A DNA stretch of 36,767 nucleotides from Agrococcus sp. HG114 (GCF_024723325.1 NZ_JANQCH010000008.1:1-36767), one strand, 5' to 3'. Counted from the stretch's first letter, positions 17,383 to 26,099 are shown. Notes: generated by a model from the letters alone, not told the origin. Program-made: numbers and translations.

Positions 17383-18236
17383 GCGAGTCGATCCCGACGC
17401 GCACGCTCGCCGACGCCGGCGGGGTCGACCACGCCGTCGTCGCGCAGCGGTCGCGCGCGTGGGGCTGGTGGTTCGTCGCCGAGCACCGCATCCGCGGCAT
17501 GCGCTCCTACGTCGTCACGTGGGTCGGGCTCGGCCTCGGCGAGCCGTTCCTCTACATCCTCGGGCTCGGCTTCGGCCTCGGCATGCTCGTCGACGCCAAC
17601 CAGGGGGAGCGGGGCGTCGACGGCGTGCCCTACCTGACGTTCGTCGCCCCCGCGCTCGCGCTCGCCGCGGCGATGCAGACCGCCGCGCAGGAGAACACCT
17701 GGGGCGTGTTCGGCGGCTTCAAGTGGTTCCCGATGTTCCTCGCCATGAACGGCACGCCCATCGGCCCCGCGCACATCGTGATCGGGTTCCAGGTCTCGGT
17801 GCTCGTGCGGGTGCTGCTGCCGCTCACGTCGTTCTCGCTCGTCATGCTGCTGCTCGGCATCGGCACGCCGCTCGGCGCGCTCTCGCTCATCGGAATCGGG
17901 CTGCTGCTCGCGACCGCGTTCGGCTTCGCGGTGATGTCGTGGGTGTCGACCCAGACGGACGACCGCGGGCAGCTCTCGTTCATCGAGCGCTTCGTGGTCG
18001 TGCCGCTCACGCTCTTCTCGGGCACCTACTTCCCGCTCGAGACTCTGCCGGCGCTCCTGCAGTGGATCGGCTGGATCTCGCCGCTGTGGCACGCCGCCGA
18101 GCTCGGCCGCACCGCGCTGTACGGCGCGCCCATGGCGCCGCTCATGGCGGTCGTGCACCTGGGCTTCCTCCTCGGCCTCGCCGCGCTCACGTGCGCGCTG
18201 TCCATCCGCACCTTCCGACGGAGGCTCGACCGATGA
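17379..18236 (+). CDS. ABC-2 transporter permease, first copy
   Basis: Membrane subunit of the ABC-2 exporter, 285 aa, expected six helices. After a soluble N-terminus of about 35 residues with W-G-W-W, hydrophobic segments lie at about 45-70, 85-105, 130-150, 160-185, 208-228 and 255-275. The segment F-S-G-T-Y-F-P-L-E-T-L-P before the last helix is the typical ABC-2 'F-P' signature region. Its ATG overlaps the ATPase stop and its stop overlaps the next permease start. Two related permeases in tandem suggest a heterodimeric channel driven by two copies of the ATPase. Confidence 0.9.
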   Translation: MSESIPTRTLADAGGVDHAVVAQRSRAWGWWFVAEHRIRGMRSYVVTWVGLGLGEPFLYILGLGFGLGMLVDANQGERGVDGVPYLTFVAPALALAAAMQTAAQENTWGVFGGFKWFPMFLAMNGTPIGPAHIVIGFQVSVLVRVLLPLTSFSLVMLLLGIGTPLGALSLIGIGLLLATAFGFAVMSWVSTQTDDRGQLSFIERFVVVPLTLFSGTYFPLETLPALLQWIGWISPLWHAAELGRTALYGAPMAPLMAVVHLGFLLGLAALTCALSIRTFRRRLDR

Positions 18237-19057
18237 GCGAGCTGCTGCTCGAGGCCCCGGCGCCGAAGGTGCGCGGGCCGCTGCGCGGGATCTACGCGGG
18301 GAACACGCGCTCGGTGGTCGCGCGAGGCCTGCGGGTCATCGCGCGCAACAACTGGCTCATCGTCGTCACCGGCTTCTTCGAGCCCGTCTTCTACCTGCTC
18401 TCGATGGGCATCGGCCTCGGCGCGCTCATCGGGGGCGTGCAGTTCTACGGCACCGAGGTGCCGTACGCGGCGTACATCGCGCCGGCCCTCATGGCGGTGA
18501 GCGCGATGAACGGCGCGGTCTACGACTCGACGATGAACGTCTTCTTCAAGATGAACTTCGCGAAGCTCTACCAGCAGATGCTCTCGACCTCGCTCGGGCC
18601 GCTCGACGTCGCCCTCGGCGAGATCCTGCTCGCGCTCTTCCGCGGCCTGCTCTACGCGTGCGGCTTCATGCTCGTCACGACGCTCATGGGCCTCAACCTC
18701 GCGTGGACGGCCGTGCTCGCCATCCCCGCGGCGCTCGTCATCGCCTTCGGCTTCGCGTCCTTCGGCATGGCCATCACGAGCTACATGAAGACGTTCCAGC
18801 ACCTCGACTACGTCTACATCGTGATGATGCCGATGTTCCTCCTCTCGGCGACCTTCTTCCCGATCGAGGTGTACCCGCAGGGTGTGCAGTGGATCATTCA
18901 GGCGCTCCCGCTGTGGCACGGCGTCGACATGATCCGGCAGCTGACCACCGGGCTCGTGCAGCCGTCGATCCTCCTGCACCTGCTCTACTTCGCGGTGATG
19001 GTCGTGCTCGGGCTGTGGTTCACGACCACGCGGCTGCGGGCGCTGTTCCTCCGCTGA
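18233..19057 (+). CDS. ABC-2 transporter permease, second copy
   Basis: Second membrane subunit, 274 aa, starting in an ATGA overlap with the preceding permease. The fold is the same: a short cytoplasmic N-terminus, first helix near 40-60 (F-F-E-P-V-F-Y-L-L-S), then helices to the C-terminus, with L-S-A-T-F-F-P-I-E-V-Y-P before the last. The similarity of E-P-(F/V)-(L/F)-Y and F-P-(L/I)-E to the first permease points to ancient duplication. The N-terminal R-N-N-W may contact the ATPase. A 29-base gap separates it from the sugar-kinase gene, which has its own -10. Confidence 0.9.
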   Translation: MSELLLEAPAPKVRGPLRGIYAGNTRSVVARGLRVIARNNWLIVVTGFFEPVFYLLSMGIGLGALIGGVQFYGTEVPYAAYIAPALMAVSAMNGAVYDSTMNVFFKMNFAKLYQQMLSTSLGPLDVALGEILLALFRGLLYACGFMLVTTLMGLNLAWTAVLAIPAALVIAFGFASFGMAITSYMKTFQHLDYVYIVMMPMFLLSATFFPIEVYPQGVQWIIQALPLWHGVDMIRQLTTGLVQPSILLHLLYFAVMVVLGLWFTTTRLRALFLR

Positions 19058-19074
19058 CGCCCAGCGAGCGTGCC

Positions 19075-19080
19075 TACGCT
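19075..19080 (+). promoter_or_regulatory. -10 element of leaderless promoter (sugar kinase)
   Basis: TACGCT is followed by GGCCGC and ATG 19087. The same GGCCGC spacer lies between the -10 and ATG of ptsI. No ribosome-binding site is visible. Confidence 0.55.
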
Positions 19081-19086
19081 GGCCGC

Positions 19087-20013
19087 ATGGCTCGCGTGCT
19101 CGTCTTCGCCCCCGCGCCCCTGCTCACCGTCACGATCGAGGAGCACCGCGGCGAGGCCGACGTGCACGTGCACGTCGGCGGGCAGGGCGTGTGGCAGGGC
19201 CGGATGCTCGAGGCGCTCGGGGTCGACGTCACGATCGTGTGCACGGTGTCGGGAGAGACAGGCGTCGTGGTCCGGCGGCTCCTCGAGGACGAGGGGTTCG
19301 ACGTGGTCGCGGTCGAGCGCGACGCGGTCGGCCCCGCCTACGTCCACGATCGGCGCGGCGGCGAGCTCGACGCGATCGTCGAGGCGGAGGGGGAGCCGCT
19401 GTCGCGCCACGACCTCGACGCGCTCTACTCGGCGGCGCTCAGCGCGGCCGCGCGCGCGGACCTCGTCATCCTCTCCGGTCCCGAGGGCGAGGCGATGCTC
19501 GAGCCGGAGGTCTACCGGCGGCTCGCGAGCGACGTGCGCGAGCTGGGCGCGACGGTGCTCGTCGACCTCGCCGGGCCGCGCCTCGCGGCGGCGCTCGAGG
19601 GCGGCGTCGACGTCCTCAAGGTGAGCCACGAGGAGCTCGAGGAGGACGGTCGCGTCGACGACGGCGACGACGAGGCGCAGCTCGTGCGCGCGGCCCGCGC
19701 CCTCGCCGACGAGGGCGTCTCGCTCGTCGCGATCACCCGCGCCGATGCGGGTTCCCTCGTCGTCGGCGAGGAGGGCGCGTGGCGGGTGCGGGCGCCCGAG
19801 CTCGAGGCGGTCGAGACCCGCGGTGCGGGCGACTCCTACACCGCGGCGGTCGCGGCCGTGCTCGCGACCGGCGGCAGCCACGCGGAGGCGATCCGGCTCG
19901 GCGCCGCGGCGGGCGCGGTGAACGCGACCCGCCGAGGACTCGGCACCGGCGACCCCGACGCGATCCGGGCGATCGCCGAGCAGGTCGAGCTCGAGCCGAT
20001 CGAGGAGGACTGA
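19087..20013 (+). CDS. PfkB family sugar kinase (1-phosphofructokinase-like)
   Basis: Ribokinase-superfamily enzyme, 308 aa, that phosphorylates a sugar or sugar phosphate with ATP. The start resembles the 1-phosphofructokinase/tagatose-6-phosphate kinase branch (A-P-A-P-L-L-T-V-T), with G-G-Q-G-V-W-Q-G-R where the G-G-K-G-x-N substrate motif normally lies. The PfkB signature 2 is E-T-R-G-A-G-D-S-Y with catalytic Asp249. Tyr after the Ser, where Phe is usual, and Q-G-V-W in place of K-G-x-N suggest changed specificity, so I do not name the substrate. An acidic insertion lies around residues 183-198. The TGATG junction joins it to surE. Confidence 0.8.
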   Translation: MARVLVFAPAPLLTVTIEEHRGEADVHVHVGGQGVWQGRMLEALGVDVTIVCTVSGETGVVVRRLLEDEGFDVVAVERDAVGPAYVHDRRGGELDAIVEAEGEPLSRHDLDALYSAALSAAARADLVILSGPEGEAMLEPEVYRRLASDVRELGATVLVDLAGPRLAAALEGGVDVLKVSHEELEEDGRVDDGDDEAQLVRAARALADEGVSLVAITRADAGSLVVGEEGAWRVRAPELEAVETRGAGDSYTAAVAAVLATGGSHAEAIRLGAAAGAVNATRRGLGTGDPDAIRAIAEQVELEPIEED

Positions 20014-20792
20014 TGCGAGCGCTCATCACCAACGACGACGGCATCGACTCGCCCGGCCTCGCCGCGCTCGCGCGAGTCGCGGCAGCCGCGGGGCTCGAGG
20101 TCGTCGTCGCCGCGCCCGCGCACGAGCACTCCGGCGCGAGCGCGTCGATCATCGCCACCGAGGGCACCGCGGTGACGGCCGCCGGCGGCAAGGGCACGGT
20201 GCGCTCCGAGCGCCGGGTGCTGCCGGGCGTCGAGGAGGCCTACGCGGTGCATGCCGCGCCCGCGCTCATCGTGCTGCTCGCCCTCCACGGCTCGTTCGGC
20301 GCGGTGCCCGACGTCGTGCTGAGCGGCATCAACCGCGGCGCGAACGTCGGCTCGGCGATCCTGCACTCCGGCACGGTGGGGGCTGCGCTCACTGCGGGGC
20401 AGGGCGGCGTGCGCGCGCTCGCCGTCTCCCTCGACGTCGGGCTGCGAGAGGGCGGCGACGAGCACTGGGAGACCGCTGCGGCGCTCGCGGCCCGCGCACT
20501 GCCCGGCCTGCTGTCCTCGCAGCCGGGGACGGTGCACAACCTGAACGTGCCGGACGTCGACCTCGACGACGGGGTCGAGCTCGTCGAGGCGCCGCTCGCC
20601 CCGTTCGGCATCGTGCAGACGACGATGACCGAGGTCGACGGCGACGAGGTGCGGCTCGCGATCCGGGAGCACCGCGCGACCGATGCGCCCGGCAGCGACA
20701 TGGAGCGCCTCGCGGCCGGGCTCGCCACGATCACCGCGCTGCCGACCCTCGTCACGCGGGCCGGGGAGGTGCCCGGCGTCAGCGGGCGGTGA
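20013..20792 (+). CDS. surE: 5'/3'-nucleotidase SurE
   Basis: Metal-dependent phosphatase acting on nucleoside 5'- and 3'-monophosphates, linked in other bacteria to stationary-phase survival. The product is 259 aa. The metal-binding N-D-D-G is at residues 7-10 (Asp8, Asp9), Ser40 is in E-H-S-G-A-S, and Asn107 is in S-G-I-N-R-G-A-N followed by H-S-G-T-V-G-A-A. All expected ligands are present. Its ATG shares one base with the upstream stop (TGATG) and follows GAGGAGGA, so it is coupled to the sugar kinase. Its last 14 bases overlap the 3' end of the convergent P-type ATPase gene. Confidence 0.93.
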   Translation: MRALITNDDGIDSPGLAALARVAAAAGLEVVVAAPAHEHSGASASIIATEGTAVTAAGGKGTVRSERRVLPGVEEAYAVHAAPALIVLLALHGSFGAVPDVVLSGINRGANVGSAILHSGTVGAALTAGQGGVRALAVSLDVGLREGGDEHWETAAALAARALPGLLSSQPGTVHNLNVPDVDLDDGVELVEAPLAPFGIVQTTMTEVDGDEVRLAIREHRATDAPGSDMERLAAGLATITALPTLVTRAGEVPGVSGR

Positions 20793-22674
20793 CCGCGCCG
20801 TCGGCGACGGCGGATGCGCTGCTCGGGCCCCGTGGACCCGCGGGCCCGCCGCCACGGCCGATCGCCCGCAGCGCCCAGAGGATCGTGACGAGGTCGACGG
20901 CCTCCTGGGTGAGCGCCCCGACGGTCGCGGGGATCGCGCCGAGGGCCGCGACGAGCATGAGCCCGACGCTGATCGCGATGCCGAGCCAGATGCTCTCGAG
21001 CGCGATGCGCCTGGTGTCGCGGCCGATGCGGACGGCGCGGGAGGTGCGCGACAGGTCGTCGAGGGTGATGACGACGTCGGCCGACTCGCTCGCCGCGGTC
21101 GCGCCCTTCGCGCCCATCGCGACCCCGACATCCGCCACCGCGAGCACGGGAGCGTCGTTCACGCCGTCGCCGACCATGAGCACCGGTCGCCGCTCGAGCG
21201 CGTGCACGGCCTCGACCTTGTCTGCCGGCAGGCACTCCGCGCGCACGTCGGTGATGCCGAGCTCCTCGGCGACGTGGCGCGCGGTCGGCCACGCGTCGCC
21301 CGTGAGCATGACGGTGTCGTGCACGCCGAGCCGCTCGAGCGCCGCGATGGTGTCGGCAGCCTCGGGGCGCACCGGGTCGCGCGCGATGATGGCGCCCGCG
21401 AAGCGCCCGGCGATCGCCACGTAGATCGCGAGCTCGCCGCTCGCGAGCGCGGCCTCCTCAGCCTCGGGAGCATGCCCGCGCACGAACGCGAGCTTGCCGA
21501 CCACGACGGAGCGGCCGCCGAGGTCGGCGACGACCCCGAAGGTCGCCTCCTCCGACGCGCTGGCGGCCTCGCGGAGCGGGAGCCCGCGCTCGCGGGCGGC
21601 GAGCACGATCGAGCTCGCGAGCACGTGCGACGAGTACTGCTCGGCGGATGCGGCGAGGGTCAGGAGCTCGTCGGCGTCGAGGCCGCCGACGGGGAGGATC
21701 CGCTCGACCGTCGGCGCGCCGCCCGTGAGCGTGCCCGTCTTGTCGAACACCGCGGTGCGGACCGCCGCGAGCTGCTCGAGGACGCCCGCGCCCTTCACGA
21801 TGATGCCGTGGCGGGCGGCTCGGCTCATGCCGCCCATGAAGGCGACGGGTGCCGCGATGAGCAGCGGGCACGGCGTCGCCACGACGAGCACCTCGGCGAA
21901 TCGCACGGGGTCGCCCGAGAGCGCCCACGCGATGCCGGCGATGACGAGCGAGGCCGCGGTGAACGGCACGGCGTAGCGGTCGGCGAGGCGCACGACGGGG
22001 GCGCGGCTCTCGGCCGCCTGCTGCACGAGCTGCACGATGCTCTGGTACTGGCTGGCGGCTGCCGTCGCCGTCGCCCGGATGCGCACCGCGAGCTGGGCGT
22101 TCACCGAGCCGCTCAGCAGCCGGTCGCCCGCCGCGAGCTCGACCGGCAGGCTCTCGCCCGTGAGCGAGGACTCGTCGACGACGGCGTGCTCGCTCAGCAG
22201 CTCGGCGTCCACCGGCACGATCTCGGCGGGGCGCAGCAGCAGCACGTCGCCGACGCGCACGTCGTCGGCGCCGATCTCCTCGAGCTCGCCGCCGGGCAGC
22301 TCGCGGTGCGCGCGCTGCGGGGCGCGCTCGAGCAGCGCGGTGAGCTCCCGCTTCGCCCGCCCCGCGGCGTAGTCCTCGAGCGCCTCGCCGCCGGTGAGCA
22401 TCAGCACGATGATGATCGCCGCGACGTACTCGTCGACGAGCAGCGTCGCCACGATCGCGGTGATCGCGAGGATGTCGAGGCCCCAGCGGCCGCGCAGCGC
22501 GTCGCGCACCATGCCGACGCCCTGCACGACGACCACGATCGCCGCCCACCCGATGCAGAGCCAGCGGGCGGCGCCGCCTGCGCCCGCGACCGCCGCGCCG
22601 ATCGCGGACGCGCCGACGACGAGCGTGATGGCGACGAGGGGATAGCGGCGCGCGGCGCGCGGGAGCCACTGCAT
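20779..22674 (-). CDS. heavy-metal P-type ATPase with TPC motif
   Basis: P1B-type metal pump, 631 aa. It lacks the N-terminal HMA metal-binding domain and begins with membrane helices almost at once. T-G-E-S of the actuator domain is at 172-175. The intramembrane metal motif is T-P-C-P at 267-270, in place of the more common C-P-C. The phosphorylated Asp311 is in D-K-T-G-T-L-T. G-D-G-V-N-D-A-P and M-L-T-G-D are also present. The TPC motif is described for nickel/iron-type P1B-5 pumps, but many actinobacterial pumps of this kind are uncharacterised and no hemerythrin-like tail is present, so the metal is uncertain. I start at ATG 22674; CAGACT-GAGGGC precedes it, the same spacer as before pncA. 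Confidence 0.9.
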   Translation of the reverse strand: MQWLPRAARRYPLVAITLVVGASAIGAAVAGAGGAARWLCIGWAAIVVVVQGVGMVRDALRGRWGLDILAITAIVATLLVDEYVAAIIIVLMLTGGEALEDYAAGRAKRELTALLERAPQRAHRELPGGELEEIGADDVRVGDVLLLRPAEIVPVDAELLSEHAVVDESSLTGESLPVELAAGDRLLSGSVNAQLAVRIRATATAAASQYQSIVQLVQQAAESRAPVVRLADRYAVPFTAASLVIAGIAWALSGDPVRFAEVLVVATPCPLLIAAPVAFMGGMSRAARHGIIVKGAGVLEQLAAVRTAVFDKTGTLTGGAPTVERILPVGGLDADELLTLAASAEQYSSHVLASSIVLAARERGLPLREAASASEEATFGVVADLGGRSVVVGKLAFVRGHAPEAEEAALASGELAIYVAIAGRFAGAIIARDPVRPEAADTIAALERLGVHDTVMLTGDAWPTARHVAEELGITDVRAECLPADKVEAVHALERRPVLMVGDGVNDAPVLAVADVGVAMGAKGATAASESADVVITLDDLSRTSRAVRIGRDTRRIALESIWLGIAISVGLMLVAALGAIPATVGALTQEAVDLVTILWALRAIGRGGGPAGPRGPSSASAVADGAVTAR

Positions 22675-22748
22675 GCCCTCAGTCTGCTGCCCGGGCGCCG
22701 TCCGTGCCAGCGAGGTGCGGCGCCCTCGCGGTGCTTGGGCGGGGACGA

Positions 22749-22784
22749 GTCGGCCCGCCGCCCGATCCGGGGCGGCGGGCCGAC
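22749..22784 (-). terminator. terminator after the MFS transporter gene
   Basis: A perfect 15-bp stem, with arms at 22749-22763 and 22770-22784 and a six-base loop, lies 34 bases beyond the minus-strand MFS stop. The arms read GTCGGCCCGCCGCCC and its complement. No U-run follows; the stem is one of the strongest in the window. Confidence 0.8.
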
Positions 22785-22818
22785 GCATCCGTGTCATGCC
22801 ACGGGCGGAAGCCGTCGG

Positions 22819-24177
22819 CTACCGCTCGATGTCGACGTCCTTCGTCTCCTTCGACAGCAGCAGCGCCACGAGCGTCAGCACGCCCGCCGCGGCGAGGTAG
22901 ACGCCGACCCAGAACGGACTGCCGCCGCCGGCCGTCCAGAGCGCGACCGCGATGAACGGGGCGACCGCGGCGCCGAGGATCGACGACACGTTGTAGGAGA
23001 TGCCGGAGCCGGTGTAGCGCACGTTCGTCGGGAACAGCTCGGGCAGCAGCGCCCCCATCGGGCCGAACGTGAAGCCCATGAGCGACATGCCGATGATGAG
23101 CCACGCCATGACGCCGAAGAAGCCGCCGCCGGTGAGCGGCACCCACAGCAGGCCGAACACGATGATGCCGAGCGTGACCCAGATGAGCGTGCGGCGACGG
23201 CCGAAGCGGTCCGCGAGCGGGCCCGAGACGAGCGTGAAGATGCCGAAGAACACGACGCCCACGATGAGCATGAGCACGAACGAGTTGTACGAGTAGCCGA
23301 GCCCGGGCACCGCCGCGTCGACCGGGGCGCGGCCGTAGGTGAGCGAGAACGCCGTCATCAGGTAGAAGAGCACGTAGGTCGCGAGCATGAAGAACGTGCC
23401 GAGGATGAGCTCGCGCCAGTGGTCGCGGAAGACGGTCGCGAGCGGCAGGCGCTGCACCGCGCCGGTCTCCTTCGCCTTCGAGAACGCGGTCGACTCGACG
23501 AGCTTCAGGCGCACGTAGAGGCCGACGATCACCATGACGGCGGAGAAGAGGAACGGGATGCGCCAGCCCCAGTCGAGGAACGCCTCGGACGGCATGGACG
23601 GGTCGTCGCTCGGCAGCGCCGCGGCGATGATGAGGAACAGGCCGTTCGCGATGATGAAGCCGATCGGCGCGCCGAGCTGCGGGAACGTGCCGTACCAGGC
23701 GCGCTTGCCGGCGGGGGCGTTCTCGGTCGCGACGAGCGCCGCGCCCGACCACTCGCCGCCGAGCGCGAAGCCCTGTGCGAGGCGCATGACGACCAGCAGG
23801 GCCGCGGCGATCCAGCCGACCTGCTCGTAGGTGGGCAGCACCCCGATGAGGAACGTCGCGACGCCCATCGTGAGGAGCGCGCCCACGAGCGTCGCCTTGC
23901 GGCCGTGCTTGTCGCCGAGGTGGCCGAAGACGATCGAGCCGATCGGGCGCGCGACCATCGCGGCGCCGAACACGGCGAACGACGACAGCAGGGCGGTCGT
24001 CTCGTCGCCGGCGGGGAAGAAGAGGTGCGGGAACACGAGCACGGCGGCGGTCGCGTAGACGTAGAAGTCGTAGAACTCGATCGTCGTGCCGATGAGGCTC
24101 GCGAAGACGACGCGGCCGCGCGAGTTCGCGGGCTGCTGGGACGGCGCGCTGGCCGCCTGGGTTGCGGAGAGGGACAT
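22819..24177 (-). CDS. MFS transporter, metabolite:H+ symporter (MHS) type
   Basis: A 452 aa, 12-helix permease resembling ShiA/ProP/KgtP-type symporters that import small organic acids, shikimate or osmolytes. The first helix has the family hallmark G-T-T-I-E-F-Y-D-F-Y-V-Y near residue 29. The loop 2-3 motif is G-H-L-G-D-K-H-G-R-K near 85, and its second-half echo is G-P-L-A-D-R-F-G-R-R-R. L-A-Q-G-F-A-L-G-G-E-W-S-G-A is the usual helix 4 region. AGGAAG lies four bases before the ATG. A TAGACT on the minus strand (24309-24304) could be a -10 with a leader of about 120 bases. The substrate cannot be told from sequence. Confidence 0.9.
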   Translation of the reverse strand: MSLSATQAASAPSQQPANSRGRVVFASLIGTTIEFYDFYVYATAAVLVFPHLFFPAGDETTALLSSFAVFGAAMVARPIGSIVFGHLGDKHGRKATLVGALLTMGVATFLIGVLPTYEQVGWIAAALLVVMRLAQGFALGGEWSGAALVATENAPAGKRAWYGTFPQLGAPIGFIIANGLFLIIAAALPSDDPSMPSEAFLDWGWRIPFLFSAVMVIVGLYVRLKLVESTAFSKAKETGAVQRLPLATVFRDHWRELILGTFFMLATYVLFYLMTAFSLTYGRAPVDAAVPGLGYSYNSFVLMLIVGVVFFGIFTLVSGPLADRFGRRRTLIWVTLGIIVFGLLWVPLTGGGFFGVMAWLIIGMSLMGFTFGPMGALLPELFPTNVRYTGSGISYNVSSILGAAVAPFIAVALWTAGGGSPFWVGVYLAAAGVLTLVALLLSKETKDVDIER

Positions 24178-24303
24178 GCTGCTTCCTGAGGTTGCTTCGC
24201 GCGCGGCCCGGGTTGCGGGTGTGCAGGCGCGCAGGTGGAGCGGTCCGCTCGTGACGGGCCGGCCGCGTCGGAGCCGGGCGGGCTCCGGAAGGACGACCGA
24301 CCC

Positions 24304-24309
24304 AGTCTA
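24304..24309 (-). promoter_or_regulatory. possible -10 for the MFS gene
   Basis: TAGACT on the minus strand in the 177-base gap between ribH and the MFS gene. It would give a leader of about 120 bases containing a small hairpin, GGAGCC/GGCTCC. No convincing -35 is present, and the hairpin might instead help end ribH transcription. Confidence 0.3.
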
Positions 24310-24354
24310 CCGGTTGTCAGATACCACGGCGGGGGCGCCCGGCGCCGTCGCGGC

Positions 24355-24834
24355 TCACCGCTCGCGACGCAGCGAGCGCAGCGCGAGCGCAGCCTCGACG
24401 ACCGCCTCCGCCGCCTCGCGGCCCTTGTCCTCCTTCGACCCGGGCAGGCCCGCTCGGTCGATGCCCTGCTGCTCGTCGTCGAGGGTCAGCACGCCGAAGC
24501 CCACCGGCTTGCCCGTGCGCACCGCGACCTCGGTGAGCCCCATCGTCGCCGCCTGCGAGACGTACTCGAAGTGCGGGGTGCCGCCGCGGATGATCACGCC
24601 GAGCGCGACCGCGCCGTCGAGCCCCGACTCCAGGGCGGCCTGCGCCACGACCGGCAGCTCGAACGCGCCCGGCACGGGGAGCTCCACGACCTCGGCGCCG
24701 GTCTCCTCGAGCGCGCGCCGAGCGCCCTCGAGCAGCCCGTCCGCGATCTGCTCGTGCCAGCGGCCGTGCACGATCGCGATGCGCATGCCCTGCCCGTCGA
24801 GGCGGTGCGCCTCGGGTCGTCCCTCGCCGGCCAT
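24355..24834 (-). CDS. ribH: 6,7-dimethyl-8-ribityllumazine synthase
   Basis: Condenses 3,4-dihydroxy-2-butanone 4-phosphate (from RibBA) with the ribitylamino-pyrimidine (from RibD and a phosphatase) to give lumazine, the last intermediate before riboflavin. The product is 159 aa. It shows P-G-A-F-E-L-P near 55, G-V-I-I-R-G-G-T-P-H-F-E-Y-V with catalytic His88, and G-F-G-V-L-T then G-S-K-E-D-K-G-R-E-A-A near the C-terminus. The ATG at 24834 overlaps the ribBA stop. The first 16 residues are an extension before the conserved M-R-I-A-I-V-H, so a start at that Met is possible. It is the last gene of the riboflavin operon. Confidence 0.95.
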   Translation of the reverse strand: MAGEGRPEAHRLDGQGMRIAIVHGRWHEQIADGLLEGARRALEETGAEVVELPVPGAFELPVVAQAALESGLDGAVALGVIIRGGTPHFEYVSQAATMGLTEVAVRTGKPVGFGVLTLDDEQQGIDRAGLPGSKEDKGREAAEAVVEAALALRSLRRER

Positions 24835-26099
24835 CAGCGCTCTCCCTGCTCTTCGTTCTGGGTGATGACGTCGGGCAGCTGGTGCCCCATGCGGTCCCGC
24901 TTCGCCTTGAGGTAGTGCTCGTTGAACGCGCCGACGCCGACGAGCAGCGGCACGAGCTCGCTCACGTCGACCCCGTGCTTCTCGAGCTCTGCGCGCTTGA
25001 GCGGGTTGTTCGACAGCAGGCGGATCGAGCCGACCCCCTGCTGGCGCAGGATCGCCGCCGCGGCGCCGTACTCGCGCGCGTCCGCGGGCAGGCCGAGCGC
25101 GAGGTTCGCGTCGAGCGTGTCGAGCCCGTCCTCCTGCAGCCGGTACGCCTTGAGCTTGTTGATGAGCCCGATCCCGCGCCCCTCCTGGCCGCGCAGGTAG
25201 ATGACCATGCCGTTGCCGGACTCCTGGATCTGCTGCATCGCGGCGTCGAGCTGCGGCCCGCACTCGCACTTGAGCGAGTGGAGCGCCTCGCCGGTGAGGC
25301 ACTCGGAGTGCACGCGCACGAGCGCGCCGTCGGAGAGCTCGCCGGCGATGATCGCGACGTGGTCGGCGCCCGTCTGGCGGTCGCGGTACGCGGCCATCCG
25401 GAAGGTGCCGAAGTGGGTCGGCACGTTCGTCTCGACCTCGAACGCGACGCGCGCCGACTCCTCGTTCGCGCCCTTGCACGCGGTGGGCAGGCCGCCCGCG
25501 TCGAGGTAGTCGATGAGGTCGGCGATCGTGATGACCGGCAGCCCGTGCTCCTCGCCGAACGCGATGAGCGAGGGCAGACGGCGCATCTCGCCCGAGTCCT
25601 CGACGAGCTCGCCGATCGCCGCGACCGGCTCGAGGCCCGCGAGCTGCATGAGCTCGACGGCCGCCTCCGTGTGGCCCGAGCGCTGGCGCACGCCGCCCTC
25701 GACGGCCCGCAGCGGGACGATGTGGCCAGGGCGGCGCAGCGAGGTCGGGGTGCTCGACGGGTCGGCGAGGACCCGCAGCGTGTGCGCCCGGTCGTCGGCG
25801 GAGATGCCCGTGCTGTCGCGGTCCGCGGCGTCGACCGTGATCGTGTACGCGGTCTGCCGCGTGTCCTCGTTCTCGAGCACCATGAGCGGCAGCCCGAGCT
25901 CGTCCGCGCGCTCGTCGGTGAGCGGCGCGCACAGGTAGCCCGATGTGTGGCGCACCATGAAGGCGATCCACTCGGCGGTCGCGAGCTGCGCCGAGATGAT
26001 GAGGTCGCCCTCGTTCTCGCGGCCCTCGTCGTCGACGACGATGATGGGCTTCCGCTCCCGCAGCGCCTCCAGCGCCACGTCGATCGTGGTGATGCTCAT
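24834..26099 (-). CDS. ribBA: bifunctional DHBP synthase / GTP cyclohydrolase II
   Basis: Supplies both starting compounds of riboflavin synthesis. The N-terminal domain (about 1-205) makes 3,4-dihydroxy-2-butanone 4-phosphate from ribulose 5-phosphate: D-D-E-G-R-E-N-E-G-D at 23-32, R-H-T-S-G at 50-54, R-P-G-H at 123-126, S-G-H-T-E-A-A at 141-147, and Glu164. The C-terminal domain (about 210-421) is GTP cyclohydrolase II: zinc ligands Cys267, Cys278 and Cys280, R-G-Q-E-G-R-G-I-G-L, and L-L-S-N-N-P-L-K. All key residues are present, so both halves should be active. It joins ribE and ribH by ATGA overlaps, implying translational coupling. Confidence 0.96.
   Translation of the reverse strand: MSITTIDVALEALRERKPIIVVDDEGRENEGDLIISAQLATAEWIAFMVRHTSGYLCAPLTDERADELGLPLMVLENEDTRQTAYTITVDAADRDSTGISADDRAHTLRVLADPSSTPTSLRRPGHIVPLRAVEGGVRQRSGHTEAAVELMQLAGLEPVAAIGELVEDSGEMRRLPSLIAFGEEHGLPVITIADLIDYLDAGGLPTACKGANEESARVAFEVETNVPTHFGTFRMAAYRDRQTGADHVAIIAGELSDGALVRVHSECLTGEALHSLKCECGPQLDAAMQQIQESGNGMVIYLRGQEGRGIGLINKLKAYRLQEDGLDTLDANLALGLPADAREYGAAAAILRQQGVGSIRLLSNNPLKRAELEKHGVDVSELVPLLVGVGAFNEHYLKAKRDRMGHQLPDVITQNEEQGER

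Noticed and set aside
20683-24189. Open frame of 1168 codons on the plus strand
   Set aside because: Lies antisense to the P-type ATPase and MFS genes, which have clear motifs; its own product is a low-complexity Arg/Asp/Glu/His string.
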